Positions 37,306 through 45,672 of a stretch of 64,000 nucleotides of DNA are shown in pieces. A program made the translations under genes and the position numbers. Origin of the DNA: Stenotrophomonas sp. BIGb0135 (GTDB lineage: Bacteria > Pseudomonadota > Gammaproteobacteria > Xanthomonadales > Xanthomonadaceae); NCBI RefSeq assembly GCF_024810105.1, contig NZ_JANUDX010000006.1, positions 179,145 through 243,144 on the forward strand. The letters are read 5' to 3'. The notes below the pieces were generated by a model. That model saw only the letters and a program-made list of their open reading frames with translations. It ran no database searches and was not told the DNA's origin. The number at the start of each line of letters is the position of its first letter. Positions within the stretch are counted from its first letter, which is position 1.

Positions 37306-38598
37306 TCACTGCCCGTCGCGGGACAGCCCCACCCGGTGGCCGCGCACCGAGTAGAACAGGATGTACAGGTAGCAGGGCACCATCAGCCCGGCGAACACCC
37401 ACTGGAAGTCGACGTGCTGCTTGAGCACGGCAAACAGCTGGGGAATGATCGCGCCACCGGCGATGGCCATCACCAGCAGGGCCGAGCCGGTCTCGGTGAA
37501 GCGGCCCAGCCCGCGGATGGCCAGCGGGAAGATCGCCGGCCACATCATGGCGTTGGCAAAGCCCAGCGCGGCCACGAAGCCGACCGACACATAGCCATGC
37601 GTGAGCAGCGCGCCGATGCAGAACAGCACGCCGAGCACGGCGGAAATGCTCAGGTATCGCGACTGCGAGACCCGGTGCGGGATCAGCGCCAGGCCGACCA
37701 GGTAGCCCAGCAGCATCGCGCCCAGGGTGATCGAGGTGAACATCTTGGTCTGGTCCAGCGGCAGGCCGAAGCCGTGGCCGTAGGTGCCGATCGCATCGCC
37801 GGCCATCACTTCCACGCCGACGTATACGAACAGGCACAGCACGCCCAGCCACAGGTGCGGGAACTGGAAGATGCTGGTGCGCTCGGCCACCCCCGGCGCG
37901 CGGGCCGGGGTGGCATTGGCTTCCGACGTTTTCAGCTCGGGCAGCGGCGAGAACAGCACGCCGACGGCCAGCACCACCAGCAGCCCGGCCATGGCCATGT
38001 ACGGCAGCTGGATCTTGGCGGCGAAGTCGTTGAGCAGCACCGTCCTGGCCGCCGCATCGGCCGCCTTCACCTGCGCGTCCAGGTCGCCGATGCCGTGCAG
38101 CACCAGCGTCCCGATCAACACCGGGGCGAGCATGCCGGCGATCTTGTTGCAGATCCCCATCAGCGCGATGCGCCGGGCCGCGGTTTCGATCGGGCCGAGG
38201 ATGCTGATGTACGGGTTGACCGCGGTCTGCAGCAGGGCCAGGCCGCTGCCGATGATGAACAGGCCGCTGAGCGCACCGGGGTACCAGCGCTGCTGCGCGA
38301 AGTGGGCGAAGACCACCGCGCCGACCGCCATCACCAGCAGGCTCAGGCTCAGGCCCTTCTTCATGCCGGTGCGCTTGAGGATCCAGGAGGCCGGCAGCGC
38401 CAGGAAGAAATAGGAGAGGTAGAACACCATCAGCACCAGGAAGGCACCGACCTCGTCCAGCTCGAAGGCGAGCTTGACGAAGGTGATCAGCGGCCCGTTG
38501 AGCCATGTGAAGAAGCCGATCAGGAAGAACAGCACGCCGATGATCAGGATCGAGGTGAGCACGCTCGAACGCGCGGAGGCAGCAGGCACGGCAGACAT
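37306..38598 (-). CDS. nagP: GlcNAc permease, MFS family (NagP/FucP-like)
   Basis: A 430-residue inner-membrane major-facilitator protein with about twelve helices. It belongs to the FucP/GluP-like branch; features such as IGFFTWLNGPLITFVKLAFE, GSGLALLQTAVNPYISILGP and ALMGICNKIAGMLAPVLIG match the NagP GlcNAc permease described in Shewanella and Xanthomonas. AGGAG ahead of the ATG at 38598. It heads the minus-strand nag operon. Confidence 0.92.
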   Translation of the reverse strand: MSAVPAASARSSVLTSILIIGVLFFLIGFFTWLNGPLITFVKLAFELDEVGAFLVLMVFYLSYFFLALPASWILKRTGMKKGLSLSLLVMAVGAVVFAHFAQQRWYPGALSGLFIIGSGLALLQTAVNPYISILGPIETAARRIALMGICNKIAGMLAPVLIGTLVLHGIGDLDAQVKAADAAARTVLLNDFAAKIQLPYMAMAGLLVVLAVGVLFSPLPELKTSEANATPARAPGVAERTSIFQFPHLWLGVLCLFVYVGVEVMAGDAIGTYGHGFGLPLDQTKMFTSITLGAMLLGYLVGLALIPHRVSQSRYLSISAVLGVLFCIGALLTHGYVSVGFVAALGFANAMMWPAIFPLAIRGLGRFTETGSALLVMAIAGGAIIPQLFAVLKQHVDFQWVFAGLMVPCYLYILFYSVRGHRVGLSRDGQ

Positions 38599-38651
38599 CA
38601 AGAGAGCTCCTGCATCGACGGCGCCAGGCGGCGTCGGAAGAGTGACTGGGA

Positions 38652-38663
38652 ACAACGTTGTCA
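38652..38663. promoter_or_regulatory. LacI-type palindrome near nagP
   Basis: ACAACGTTGT (38652-38661) flanked as GAACAACGTTGTCA, one mismatch from TGACAACGTTGTCA, the form of operator reported for nag regulators in Xanthomonas. It is 54 bp ahead of the nagP ATG. Confidence 0.65.
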
Positions 38664-38823
38664 CATTTATTCGTCGCCGCCAGCGGGTTTGTCAACAACC
38701 GGTTTTCGCCGCCGCCGCTGGTCAGGGGATGTTGCACCTGCGCAGATTGCACGCCCCGCCACGCCTTGCGGCCGCTACGTCACCCCTTTCGGGCGGTGTG
38801 CAGAAACATGGCGGGCCGTGGCT

Positions 38824-38835
38824 GAAAACGTTTTC
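38824..38835. promoter_or_regulatory. Perfect 12-bp LacI-type palindrome
   Basis: GAAAACGTTTTC, centred on CG as LacI/GalR operators are. It could be a site for a second LacI-family protein of GlcNAc metabolism encoded elsewhere. Confidence 0.55.
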
Positions 38836-38884
38836 CTGCGGCACTGGCCGCTGCGGCGCAACATCGAAAGTGTGAGGTTATCGT

Positions 38885-38898
38885 TGACATCGTTGTCA
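38885..38898. promoter_or_regulatory. LacI-type palindrome near the kinase gene
   Basis: TGACA-TCGT-TGTCA, matching arms TGACA/TGTCA of the site near nagP. It lies about 66 bp before the GTG of the kinase gene. Confidence 0.65.
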
Positions 38899-38963
38899 GA
38901 ACGATTACAGACTCCGCCTCAATCGCCGGGTCAGACCGGTCGTGCATACCCAAGGGAGCCCGT

Positions 38964-39992
38964 GTGATCGCAGCCGCCCACTCTGTACCGGCCCATGCCC
39001 TGCCCCATGCGGTGCCGCCGTTCCTGGCCGCCGACGTGGGGGGTACGCATGTCCGCGTGGCCAGGGTGCAGGCCGGCCTGGACCCGGACCATCCGGTGCA
39101 GTTGCTGGAGTACCGCAAGTTCCGCAATGCCGATTACCCCGGCCTGAGCGCCATCCTGGCCGAGTTCCTCGGCAGTGGCCCGCGCCCGGCGCACTGCGTG
39201 GTGGCCACCGCTGGCGTGGCGCGCGAAGACGGCACCGTGATCACCGCCAACGTGCCCTGGCCGCTGTCGGCGCGCCGGATCGAGCAGGATGTCGGCCTGG
39301 AGCAGGTCTACATCGTCAATGATTTCGAAGCGGTGGCCTACGCCGCCGCCCAGGTCGATGCCAGCGGCGTGCTGCAGTTGACCGGCCCGGCCACGGCCCC
39401 GCGCGGCCCCACCCTGGTGGTCGGCCCCGGCACCGGGCTGGGCGCGGCGGTCTGGATCCCCACCCCTCATGGCGCGGTGGTCCTGGCCACCGAGGCCGGC
39501 CAGCCCACCCTGGCCAGCACCACCGAACTGGAAATGGCGATCGTGCGCCAGATGCAGCGCGAGCATGCGCACGTCTCGGTGGAGCACGCGTTGTCCGGCC
39601 CCGGGCTGATGAACCTGTATCGCGCGCTGTGCGCGCTGGACGGGCAGACGCCCACGCTGACCACGCCCGATGCGGTCACCGCCGCGGCGATGGCCGACCA
39701 GGACCCGACCGCGCGCCTGAGCCTGGAGGTCTTCTGCGGCCTGCTCGGCAGCACCATCGGCGACATGGCCCTGCAGTACGGCGTCACCGGCGGGGTGTAC
39801 CTGGCCGGCGGCATCCTGCCGCAGATCCGCGAATTCCTGTTGAACAGCACGTTCGTGTCCCGGTACCTCAACAAGGGCCCGATGCGCGAAGCGCTGGAAC
39901 GCATTCCCGTGAAGGTGGTCGAGCACGGGCAGCTGGGCGTCATCGGCGCCGCCAGCTGGTACCTGGGACATAGGGACCACCCGAACGCCTGA
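38964..39992 (+). CDS. Glucokinase-family kinase, probable GlcNAc kinase
   Basis: A 342-residue Glk-type (not ROK) sugar kinase. The phosphate-binding motif LAADVGGTHVRVA is at about residues 21-33, then FRNADYPGLSAIL, IVNDFEAVAYA and VVGPGTGLGAA. It sits in the nag locus with its own operator-like palindrome, so its substrate is more likely GlcNAc than glucose, as for the NagK proteins of Xanthomonas. The start is a GTG 38964 with AAGGGAG seven bases upstream. Confidence 0.85.
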   Translation: MIAAAHSVPAHALPHAVPPFLAADVGGTHVRVARVQAGLDPDHPVQLLEYRKFRNADYPGLSAILAEFLGSGPRPAHCVVATAGVAREDGTVITANVPWPLSARRIEQDVGLEQVYIVNDFEAVAYAAAQVDASGVLQLTGPATAPRGPTLVVGPGTGLGAAVWIPTPHGAVVLATEAGQPTLASTTELEMAIVRQMQREHAHVSVEHALSGPGLMNLYRALCALDGQTPTLTTPDAVTAAAMADQDPTARLSLEVFCGLLGSTIGDMALQYGVTGGVYLAGGILPQIREFLLNSTFVSRYLNKGPMREALERIPVKVVEHGQLGVIGAASWYLGHRDHPNA

Positions 39993-40130
39993 CGGCGCGC
40001 CGGGCAAGCAACACGCAGTACGTGGCACCCATGGCGCGCCCCCGGTCAGGGACGCGCGGCAAAGTCGTACCAGACGCACGAAGACACACGCCGTCGCCGG
40101 CGAACCATCGGATTGATGAGGAGAGACATC

Positions 40131-42761
40131 ATGAACCACCGCAAGAGTCTGCTTTCGGCAGCCATTTTCAGCTGTCTGGTGTTCGGCGCGCAGGCGCAGG
40201 AAACCTCCACCACCCCGACCGACCTGGACACGGTCAGCGTCGTCGGCATCCGCGCCAGCCTGGAAAAGTCGCTGGACACCAAGCGCAACAACGTGACCAT
40301 CTCCGAGGCGATCACCGCCGAGGACATCGGCAAGTTCCCCAGCACCAACGTGGCCGAGGCGCTGTCGCAGCTGCCCGGCATCTCGCTGGACCGTCGCTTC
40401 GGCCAGGGTGAGCGGGTCAGCATCGACGGCACCGATCCCAGCCTCAACCTGTCCTTCCTGGACGGCCACCCGGTCGCGCAGGCGATCTGGCTGTACGGCG
40501 AGCAGCCCAACCGCGGCTTCGACTACACCCTGCTGTCGCCGCTGATCCTGGGCCGCATGGAAGTCATCAAGTCCTCCGAAGCGCGCCTGACCGAAGGCAG
40601 CCTGGGCGGCACCATCCTGATGCACACCCGCCAGCCGCTGGACATGCGCGCCAATGAAGTGGCCGCCTCGGTGGGTTACAGCTACAGCGACCAGGCCAGC
40701 AAGGGCAAGCCGAACGCCTCGGCCATCTACAGCTGGAAGAACACCGACGAAACCTTCGGCATCAACGTCGCCGCGCAGCACTATGAAGAGCGCGTGGACC
40801 GCCAGGGCATGGAAGTGTTCGGCTACGCCAAGGCCTCCACCTTCACCAACGCGCCGGGCGTGGACCCCAACGCGGACGTGCCCAACTCGGTCAACGCCGC
40901 GTGGTTCCAGCAGGACCGCAAGCGCGACAGCGCCGTGGTCAACCTGCAGTTCAAGCCGACCGACGAACTCGAGTTCAACCTGAGCGGCCTGTACATCAAG
41001 GAAAACTTCGACAACTACAACCAATCGATGTACTCCTTCCTGACCTGGAACCCCGGCACCGTCGGTGCGGTCAACCAGCTCGGCGACGTGCGCAACGGCG
41101 TGGTCAACAGTGGCCACTCCAACGCCAGCGCGACGGCCAACAGCGGCACGGTGATCTACGACAACAACGTGCGCGAATCCGAAGTGACCACCAAGGGCCT
41201 TGACCTGCGTGGCGCGTGGAAGGGCGACGGCTGGGGCATCAGCGGCCAGGTGGGCCAGAGCAAGTCCGAGAACAAGGACCTGGCCCAGTACTTCATCGAA
41301 CCGTTCTACAACGGTGGCTTCAGCTGGAACCTGGACAAGGGCATCACCTTCGACAACCCCGACGCGGCCCGCAACCCGGCCAACTGGGGCTCGGCCGGTG
41401 GCTGGTTCGGCAACAACGGCATCTTCTCCACCGACAGCAAGGACACCTACGCACAGCTGGACTTCAACGTGCAGTTCGACAGCATCTTCAACCAGCTGCA
41501 GTTCGGCGTGCGCCACGGCAAGCATGAAGAAAGCTTCGACCTCAACGTGTACGGCGGCGTGCGCCCGGGCACCCTGGCCGACGTCGGCACCATCGGCCTG
41601 ACCGACATCCAGGGCTTCAGCGACGGCCAGGGCCGCCACGTGCAGGTGGGCCGCGACAACGTGCTGAACTGGGTCAAGGGCAGCCCGCTGGACTACGCCA
41701 ACCCGGATCCGGCCAGCTACCTCAACAACAGCTGGGCGCTGGAGCAGACCAACAACGCCGCCTACGCGCAGTTGAACTTCTCCAACGGCCCGGTGCGCGG
41801 CAACGTCGGCGTGCGCTACGTGGATTCCAAGACCGCCGGCAGCGGCTTCGTCTACGGCGGCACCCCGACCCTGACCGACCTGGACAGCAAGTGGCAGACG
41901 CAGACCAAGAAGGAAGACTTCCTGCTGCCGTCGGTCAACCTGGTGTACGACACCGACAGTGACTGGGTGTTCCGCTTCGGCGCCAGCAAGGTCATCGCCT
42001 GGGCGCCGTACAACCAGATGGTGAACAACACCTTCCTCAACGACACCACGCTTACCGGCAGCGGCGGCAACGCGGCCCTGTCGCCGTACGAGTCCTGGAA
42101 CTACAACCTGTCGGCCGAGTACTACTTCGCCCCGCAGTCGGTGGTGGCCTGGTCGCTGTTCTACAAGAAGATCGACAACTACATCGATACCAGCGCGGTC
42201 ACCGAACGCCAGTACAACTCGATCCGCGACACCTCGCCGGCCACCTGGGCCAACATCGTGGGCACCAACGGCTGCGCCGCCGACGGTTACTGCGACTACA
42301 GCATCCAGCGTCCGCGCAACGCCGGCAGCGGCCACGTCAAGGGCTTCAACCTCAGCTACCAGCAGCCCTTCGGCGAGAGCGGCTTCGGCCTGACCGCCAA
42401 CTACACCTACGCCAACGGTGAGAACAACTCCGGCGATGCGCTGCCCTACCAGTCGCGCAACTCGGTCGCGTTCAGTCCGTACTACGAGAAGGGCCCGATC
42501 AACGCCCGCCTGACCTACAACTGGCGTGACAGCTACCTGGCCGGCGGCTACGTCGCAGGCTCGGCACCGGCCAGCGTGGACGACTACGCCGAGCTGGGCG
42601 CCAGCTTCGGCTACACCTTCAACGAGAACTGGTCGCTGACGCTGGACGCGCAGAACCTGCTCAACGAAGAGTATTTCCAGTACCTGGGCGACAAGGACCA
42701 CCTGGCCTCGCGTTACAAGAGCGGCCGCCGCTACATGGCCACGGTGCACTTCAAGTTCTGA
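40131..42761 (+). CDS. TonB-dependent receptor of the nag locus
   Basis: An 876-residue outer-membrane receptor of the Caulobacter/Xanthomonas TIGR01782-like type. Signal about 1-22 (FGAQA-QE), then TonB-box-like DTVSVVGIRASLEKSLDTKR, plug about 40-165 (ISEAITAEDIGKFPSTNVAEAL, quoted in part) and a barrel ending YKSGRRYMATVHFKF with C-terminal Phe. Its placement between a GlcNAc kinase and a hexosaminidase marks it as the uptake receptor for GlcNAc or chitooligosaccharides. GAGGAGAG ahead of the ATG at 40131. Confidence 0.92.
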   Translation: MNHRKSLLSAAIFSCLVFGAQAQETSTTPTDLDTVSVVGIRASLEKSLDTKRNNVTISEAITAEDIGKFPSTNVAEALSQLPGISLDRRFGQGERVSIDGTDPSLNLSFLDGHPVAQAIWLYGEQPNRGFDYTLLSPLILGRMEVIKSSEARLTEGSLGGTILMHTRQPLDMRANEVAASVGYSYSDQASKGKPNASAIYSWKNTDETFGINVAAQHYEERVDRQGMEVFGYAKASTFTNAPGVDPNADVPNSVNAAWFQQDRKRDSAVVNLQFKPTDELEFNLSGLYIKENFDNYNQSMYSFLTWNPGTVGAVNQLGDVRNGVVNSGHSNASATANSGTVIYDNNVRESEVTTKGLDLRGAWKGDGWGISGQVGQSKSENKDLAQYFIEPFYNGGFSWNLDKGITFDNPDAARNPANWGSAGGWFGNNGIFSTDSKDTYAQLDFNVQFDSIFNQLQFGVRHGKHEESFDLNVYGGVRPGTLADVGTIGLTDIQGFSDGQGRHVQVGRDNVLNWVKGSPLDYANPDPASYLNNSWALEQTNNAAYAQLNFSNGPVRGNVGVRYVDSKTAGSGFVYGGTPTLTDLDSKWQTQTKKEDFLLPSVNLVYDTDSDWVFRFGASKVIAWAPYNQMVNNTFLNDTTLTGSGGNAALSPYESWNYNLSAEYYFAPQSVVAWSLFYKKIDNYIDTSAVTERQYNSIRDTSPATWANIVGTNGCAADGYCDYSIQRPRNAGSGHVKGFNLSYQQPFGESGFGLTANYTYANGENNSGDALPYQSRNSVAFSPYYEKGPINARLTYNWRDSYLAGGYVAGSAPASVDDYAELGASFGYTFNENWSLTLDAQNLLNEEYFQYLGDKDHLASRYKSGRRYMATVHFKF

Positions 42762-42792
42762 TCGCCATAGCACTATGCTGAACGCCTGAACG

Positions 42793-42820
42793 ACGGGCCC
42801 GGACCTCCGGGCCCGTTTTT
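42793..42820 (+). terminator. Rho-independent terminator after the nag TonB receptor
   Basis: ACGGGCCCGG, loop ACCT, CCGGGCCCGT, TTTT: a 10-bp perfect stem with T-run starting 32 bases after the stop. The hexosaminidase gene 38 bases further on therefore probably has its own promoter or depends on read-through. Confidence 0.88.
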
Positions 42821-42857
42821 ACAGGTGGAATCCGATTCGCACCACAGGAATGACCCG

Positions 42858-45194
42858 ATGCATACCCGCACCCGTCGTACCTCGCTGTCACTGCTCTCCT
42901 TCGCACTGGCCCTGTCCCTGGCACCGCGCGCGCATGCCACCGATGCGCAGGCCCCCGACGGCCCACGCGCGCTGCCCGGTTCGCTCCCGCTGATCCCGGC
43001 GCCGGCCAAGGTGGAACGCCTCGACGGCGCCGCCTTCAACGTGCGCGCAAGCACCCCGGTGTGGGCCAGCGGCGAGGCCGCGCAGCGCGTGGCGGGCCAG
43101 TTCACCACCCTGCTGCGCAACAGCGGCGGCCCGGCCCTGCAGATCACACCCGGGCGCGGCACGCACGGCATCGCCTTCGTGCTGGACCCGTCGCTGAAGA
43201 CCGGCGCCGAGGGCTACCAGCTGCATTCCCAGGGCAACGGCGCCACCGTGCGGGCGGCCACCGAGGCCGGCCTCTTCTATGGCGCCGCCACGCTGTCCCA
43301 GCTGCTCAGCGGAGGGAGCAACGGCGTGCTGCCGGCGCTGCGCATCGACGACGCACCCCGTTTCAGCTGGCGCGGGCTGATGCTCGATTCGGCCCGCCAT
43401 TTCCAGAGCCTGGACGAGATCAAACGCGTGCTCGACGCGATGGCCGAACAGAAGCTCAACACCTTCCATTGGCATCTCACCGATGACCAGGGCTGGCGCA
43501 TGGAGATCAAGCGCTACCCGAAGCTGACCGCGGTCGGCAGTTGCCGCATCCCCGCCGGCGATGGCGGCCGCGACCCGGTCACCGGCGCGGAGCGGCCGTA
43601 CTGCGGCTTCTACACCCAGGACCAGATCCGCGAGGTGATCGCCTATGCCGCCGCGCGCCACATCCAGGTGATCCCGGAGATCGACGTGCCGGGCCATGCC
43701 ACCGCCGCGATCGCCGCGTATCCCGAACTGGGCACGCTGGACACCCCGCTGAAGCCGCTCAGCGAATGGGGCGTGTTCCCCAACCTGTTCAACACCGAGG
43801 AAAGCACCTTCCAGTTCCTGGAGAACGTGCTGGAAGAAGTGATCACCCTGTTCCCGGCCAAGTACGTGCACGTCGGCGGCGACGAAGCGGTCAAGGACCA
43901 GTGGGAAGCATCGGCGCGGGTGCAGGGGCGCATGCGCGAGGTGGGCGCCGGCAATGAAATGGAGATGCAGAGCCACCTCATCAAGCGCCTGGAAACCTTC
44001 CTGGAGCAGCACGACCGCCGCCTGATCGGCTGGGACGAGATCCTCGAAGGCGGCCTGCCGCCGGAGGCCACGGTGATGTCCTGGCGCGGCACCGACGGCG
44101 GCCTGAAGGCGGCCAGCGAAGGCCATGACGTGGTGATGTCGCCGGTCACCGACATGTACATGGACTACCTGCAGACCCCCTCGGACAACGAACCGCCGGG
44201 CCGTCCGCTGACGACCCCGCTCGGCCGCGTGTACGGCTTCGAGCCGGTACCCGATGCGCTGGCCCGCGACAAGCAACAGCACATCCTCGGCCTGCAGGCG
44301 AATATGTTCACCGAGCACACGCGCAGCTACGCGCGCCTGCAGCACAACCTGTTCCCGCGGCTGGCGGCCGTGGCCGAGACCGGCTGGTCGCCGCGCGAGC
44401 GCCGCGATTACGCCGATTTCCTGGCCCGGCTGCCCAGCCAGCTGCAGCGCTGGCAGGCGATGGGCGTGGCCTACGCGCAGACCCCGTTCCAGGTGGAACT
44501 GGACAGCCACGACGACCGCAAGGCCGGCACCGCCACGTTGACGCTGCGCACCCCGCTCAACTACGAGGTCCGCTACAGCACCGATGGCAGCCCGGTCACC
44601 GCGCAGTCGCCGCGCTACAGCACGCCGCTGACCCAGCCGCTGCCGGTGACGCTGCAGGCGGCGACGTTCTTCAACGGGCAGCCGCTGGCCAGCGCGGCCA
44701 GCCGCTTCGAGCTCAGCGCGACGTCGCTGCTGAGCCGCAACGACCAGCAGTTGGCGATGTGCCCGGGCGAAGGCAAGCTGCTGCTGCGCCTGGAAGACGA
44801 CGGCCCGGCCGATGGCGAGCGTGCGATCTTCAACGTGAACATCTTCAACCCGTGCTGGCTGTGGAAGGACGCCGATGTGGACGGCATCGCCAGACTGCGC
44901 GTGCGTGCCGGCCAGATTCCGTACTACTTCCAGTTGGCCCACGACGAACCGCAACGCACGTTCAGCCCCGCACGCAGTGCGCATGGCGAGATGGACGTAC
45001 TCAACGGAAACTGCGATGGCACGCCGCTGGCCACGGTGAAGCTGCCGGCCAAGCCGGGGGCGGACGGGTTCATCACGCTGGACGCAGCCCTGCCGCGATC
45101 GGTGAAGGGGACGCAGGATCTGTGCGTGCGCTTCACCGGGGATACGCGGCCGACGATGTGGGTACTGGATACGCTGACGCTGGTGCCGCGCTGA
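42858..45194 (+). CDS. Beta-N-acetylhexosaminidase, GH20
   Basis: A 778-residue exported glycosidase releasing GlcNAc from chitooligosaccharides or glycans. Signal about 1-26 (PRAHA-TD). GH20b-type N-terminal domain (about 38-165), catalytic TIM barrel (about 165-520) with SWRGLMLDSARHF, TFHWHLTDDQGWR, and the catalytic Asp342-Glu343 in VGGDEAV. Beyond the barrel is a long C-terminal part (about 540-778) with a chitobiase-type EVRYSTDGSPVT module and a further beta-rich region with several Cys. The C-terminal extension is longer than in simple GH20 enzymes. Confidence 0.93.
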   Translation: MHTRTRRTSLSLLSFALALSLAPRAHATDAQAPDGPRALPGSLPLIPAPAKVERLDGAAFNVRASTPVWASGEAAQRVAGQFTTLLRNSGGPALQITPGRGTHGIAFVLDPSLKTGAEGYQLHSQGNGATVRAATEAGLFYGAATLSQLLSGGSNGVLPALRIDDAPRFSWRGLMLDSARHFQSLDEIKRVLDAMAEQKLNTFHWHLTDDQGWRMEIKRYPKLTAVGSCRIPAGDGGRDPVTGAERPYCGFYTQDQIREVIAYAAARHIQVIPEIDVPGHATAAIAAYPELGTLDTPLKPLSEWGVFPNLFNTEESTFQFLENVLEEVITLFPAKYVHVGGDEAVKDQWEASARVQGRMREVGAGNEMEMQSHLIKRLETFLEQHDRRLIGWDEILEGGLPPEATVMSWRGTDGGLKAASEGHDVVMSPVTDMYMDYLQTPSDNEPPGRPLTTPLGRVYGFEPVPDALARDKQQHILGLQANMFTEHTRSYARLQHNLFPRLAAVAETGWSPRERRDYADFLARLPSQLQRWQAMGVAYAQTPFQVELDSHDDRKAGTATLTLRTPLNYEVRYSTDGSPVTAQSPRYSTPLTQPLPVTLQAATFFNGQPLASAASRFELSATSLLSRNDQQLAMCPGEGKLLLRLEDDGPADGERAIFNVNIFNPCWLWKDADVDGIARLRVRAGQIPYYFQLAHDEPQRTFSPARSAHGEMDVLNGNCDGTPLATVKLPAKPGADGFITLDAALPRSVKGTQDLCVRFTGDTRPTMWVLDTLTLVPR

Positions 45195-45205
45195 AGACCG
45201 GTGGA

Positions 45206-45274
45206 GGCGCCGGCCGCGGGCCGGCGCCCCGTGAATCCGACATGCTGTGGTTGCCGGCCCTGGGCCGGCCCTAC
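45206..45274. repeat. Two REP palindromes between hexosaminidase and vanZ-like genes
   Basis: GGCGCCGGCCGCGGGCCGGC and on to 45228 (23 bp, palindromic), and at 45253-45274 a minus-strand SMAG: GTAGGGCCGGCCCAGGGCCG. These lie between convergent genes and probably stop or stabilise both transcripts. Confidence 0.75.
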
Positions 45275-45281
45275 CGGCCGT

Positions 45282-45671
45282 TTATCCGCGCAGGCGCAGC
45301 AGCAGGTCGCGCAGCGGGGTGAACGCGAGCGCCATGCCGGCGAGCACGCCGATGCTGTTGGCCAACGCGTCCATCGCGTCGGCCATGCGGTTGTCGGTCA
45401 ATGCCGCCTGCAGGAACTCGATGCCGATCCCCAACCCGACCAGGCCCGCGGCGGCCCACAGCAGGGCCGCGCGGGTGCGGTAGATCTGTACCGCCGCACC
45501 GGCCAGCACGAAGTAGGCCAGGAAATGCTCGACCTTGTCGCTGTTCGGCGGCAGGTCCAGCGGCGGCGGCGGAATCAGGCAGACGGTGATCGTCACCGCG
45601 ATCGCCAGCCACCACAGGCCCAGCCAGAAGCGCGGCCAGCGCAGTGGCTTCAACATCCCTGTCGGGGTCAT
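45282..45671 (-). CDS. VanZ-like membrane protein
   Basis: A 129-residue protein with four hydrophobic stretches. SDKVEHFLAYFVLAG (about 44-58) and IGIEFLQAALTDNRMADAMDALANSIGVLAG carry the VanZ-like pattern (the latter quoted in part: RMADAMDALANSIGV). The family includes a teicoplanin-resistance protein, but most members are of unknown role. It starts one base after the midA-like stop codon, so the two are translationally linked. Confidence 0.82.
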   Translation of the reverse strand: MTPTGMLKPLRWPRFWLGLWWLAIAVTITVCLIPPPPLDLPPNSDKVEHFLAYFVLAGAAVQIYRTRAALLWAAAGLVGLGIGIEFLQAALTDNRMADAMDALANSIGVLAGMALAFTPLRDLLLRLRG

Positions 45672-45672
45672 C

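Larger units (their letters stand above)
38599..38963. other. Divergent nag control region; no gene
   Basis: This 365-bp gap separates nagP (left) from the kinase gene (right). It holds three LacI-type palindromes (38652, 38824 and 38885, listed separately) and AT-richer stretches suitable for two promoters. I found no small gene in it. Confidence 0.7.

Noticed and set aside
38931..42773. A 1280-residue minus-strand frame over the kinase and TonB receptor
   Set aside because: Antisense to two clear genes and made of GC-biased residues; no family resemblance.
45282..45671. VanZ-like protein as a glycopeptide resistance gene
   Set aside because: There are no vanHAX genes, the organism is Gram-negative, and most family members have no resistance role.
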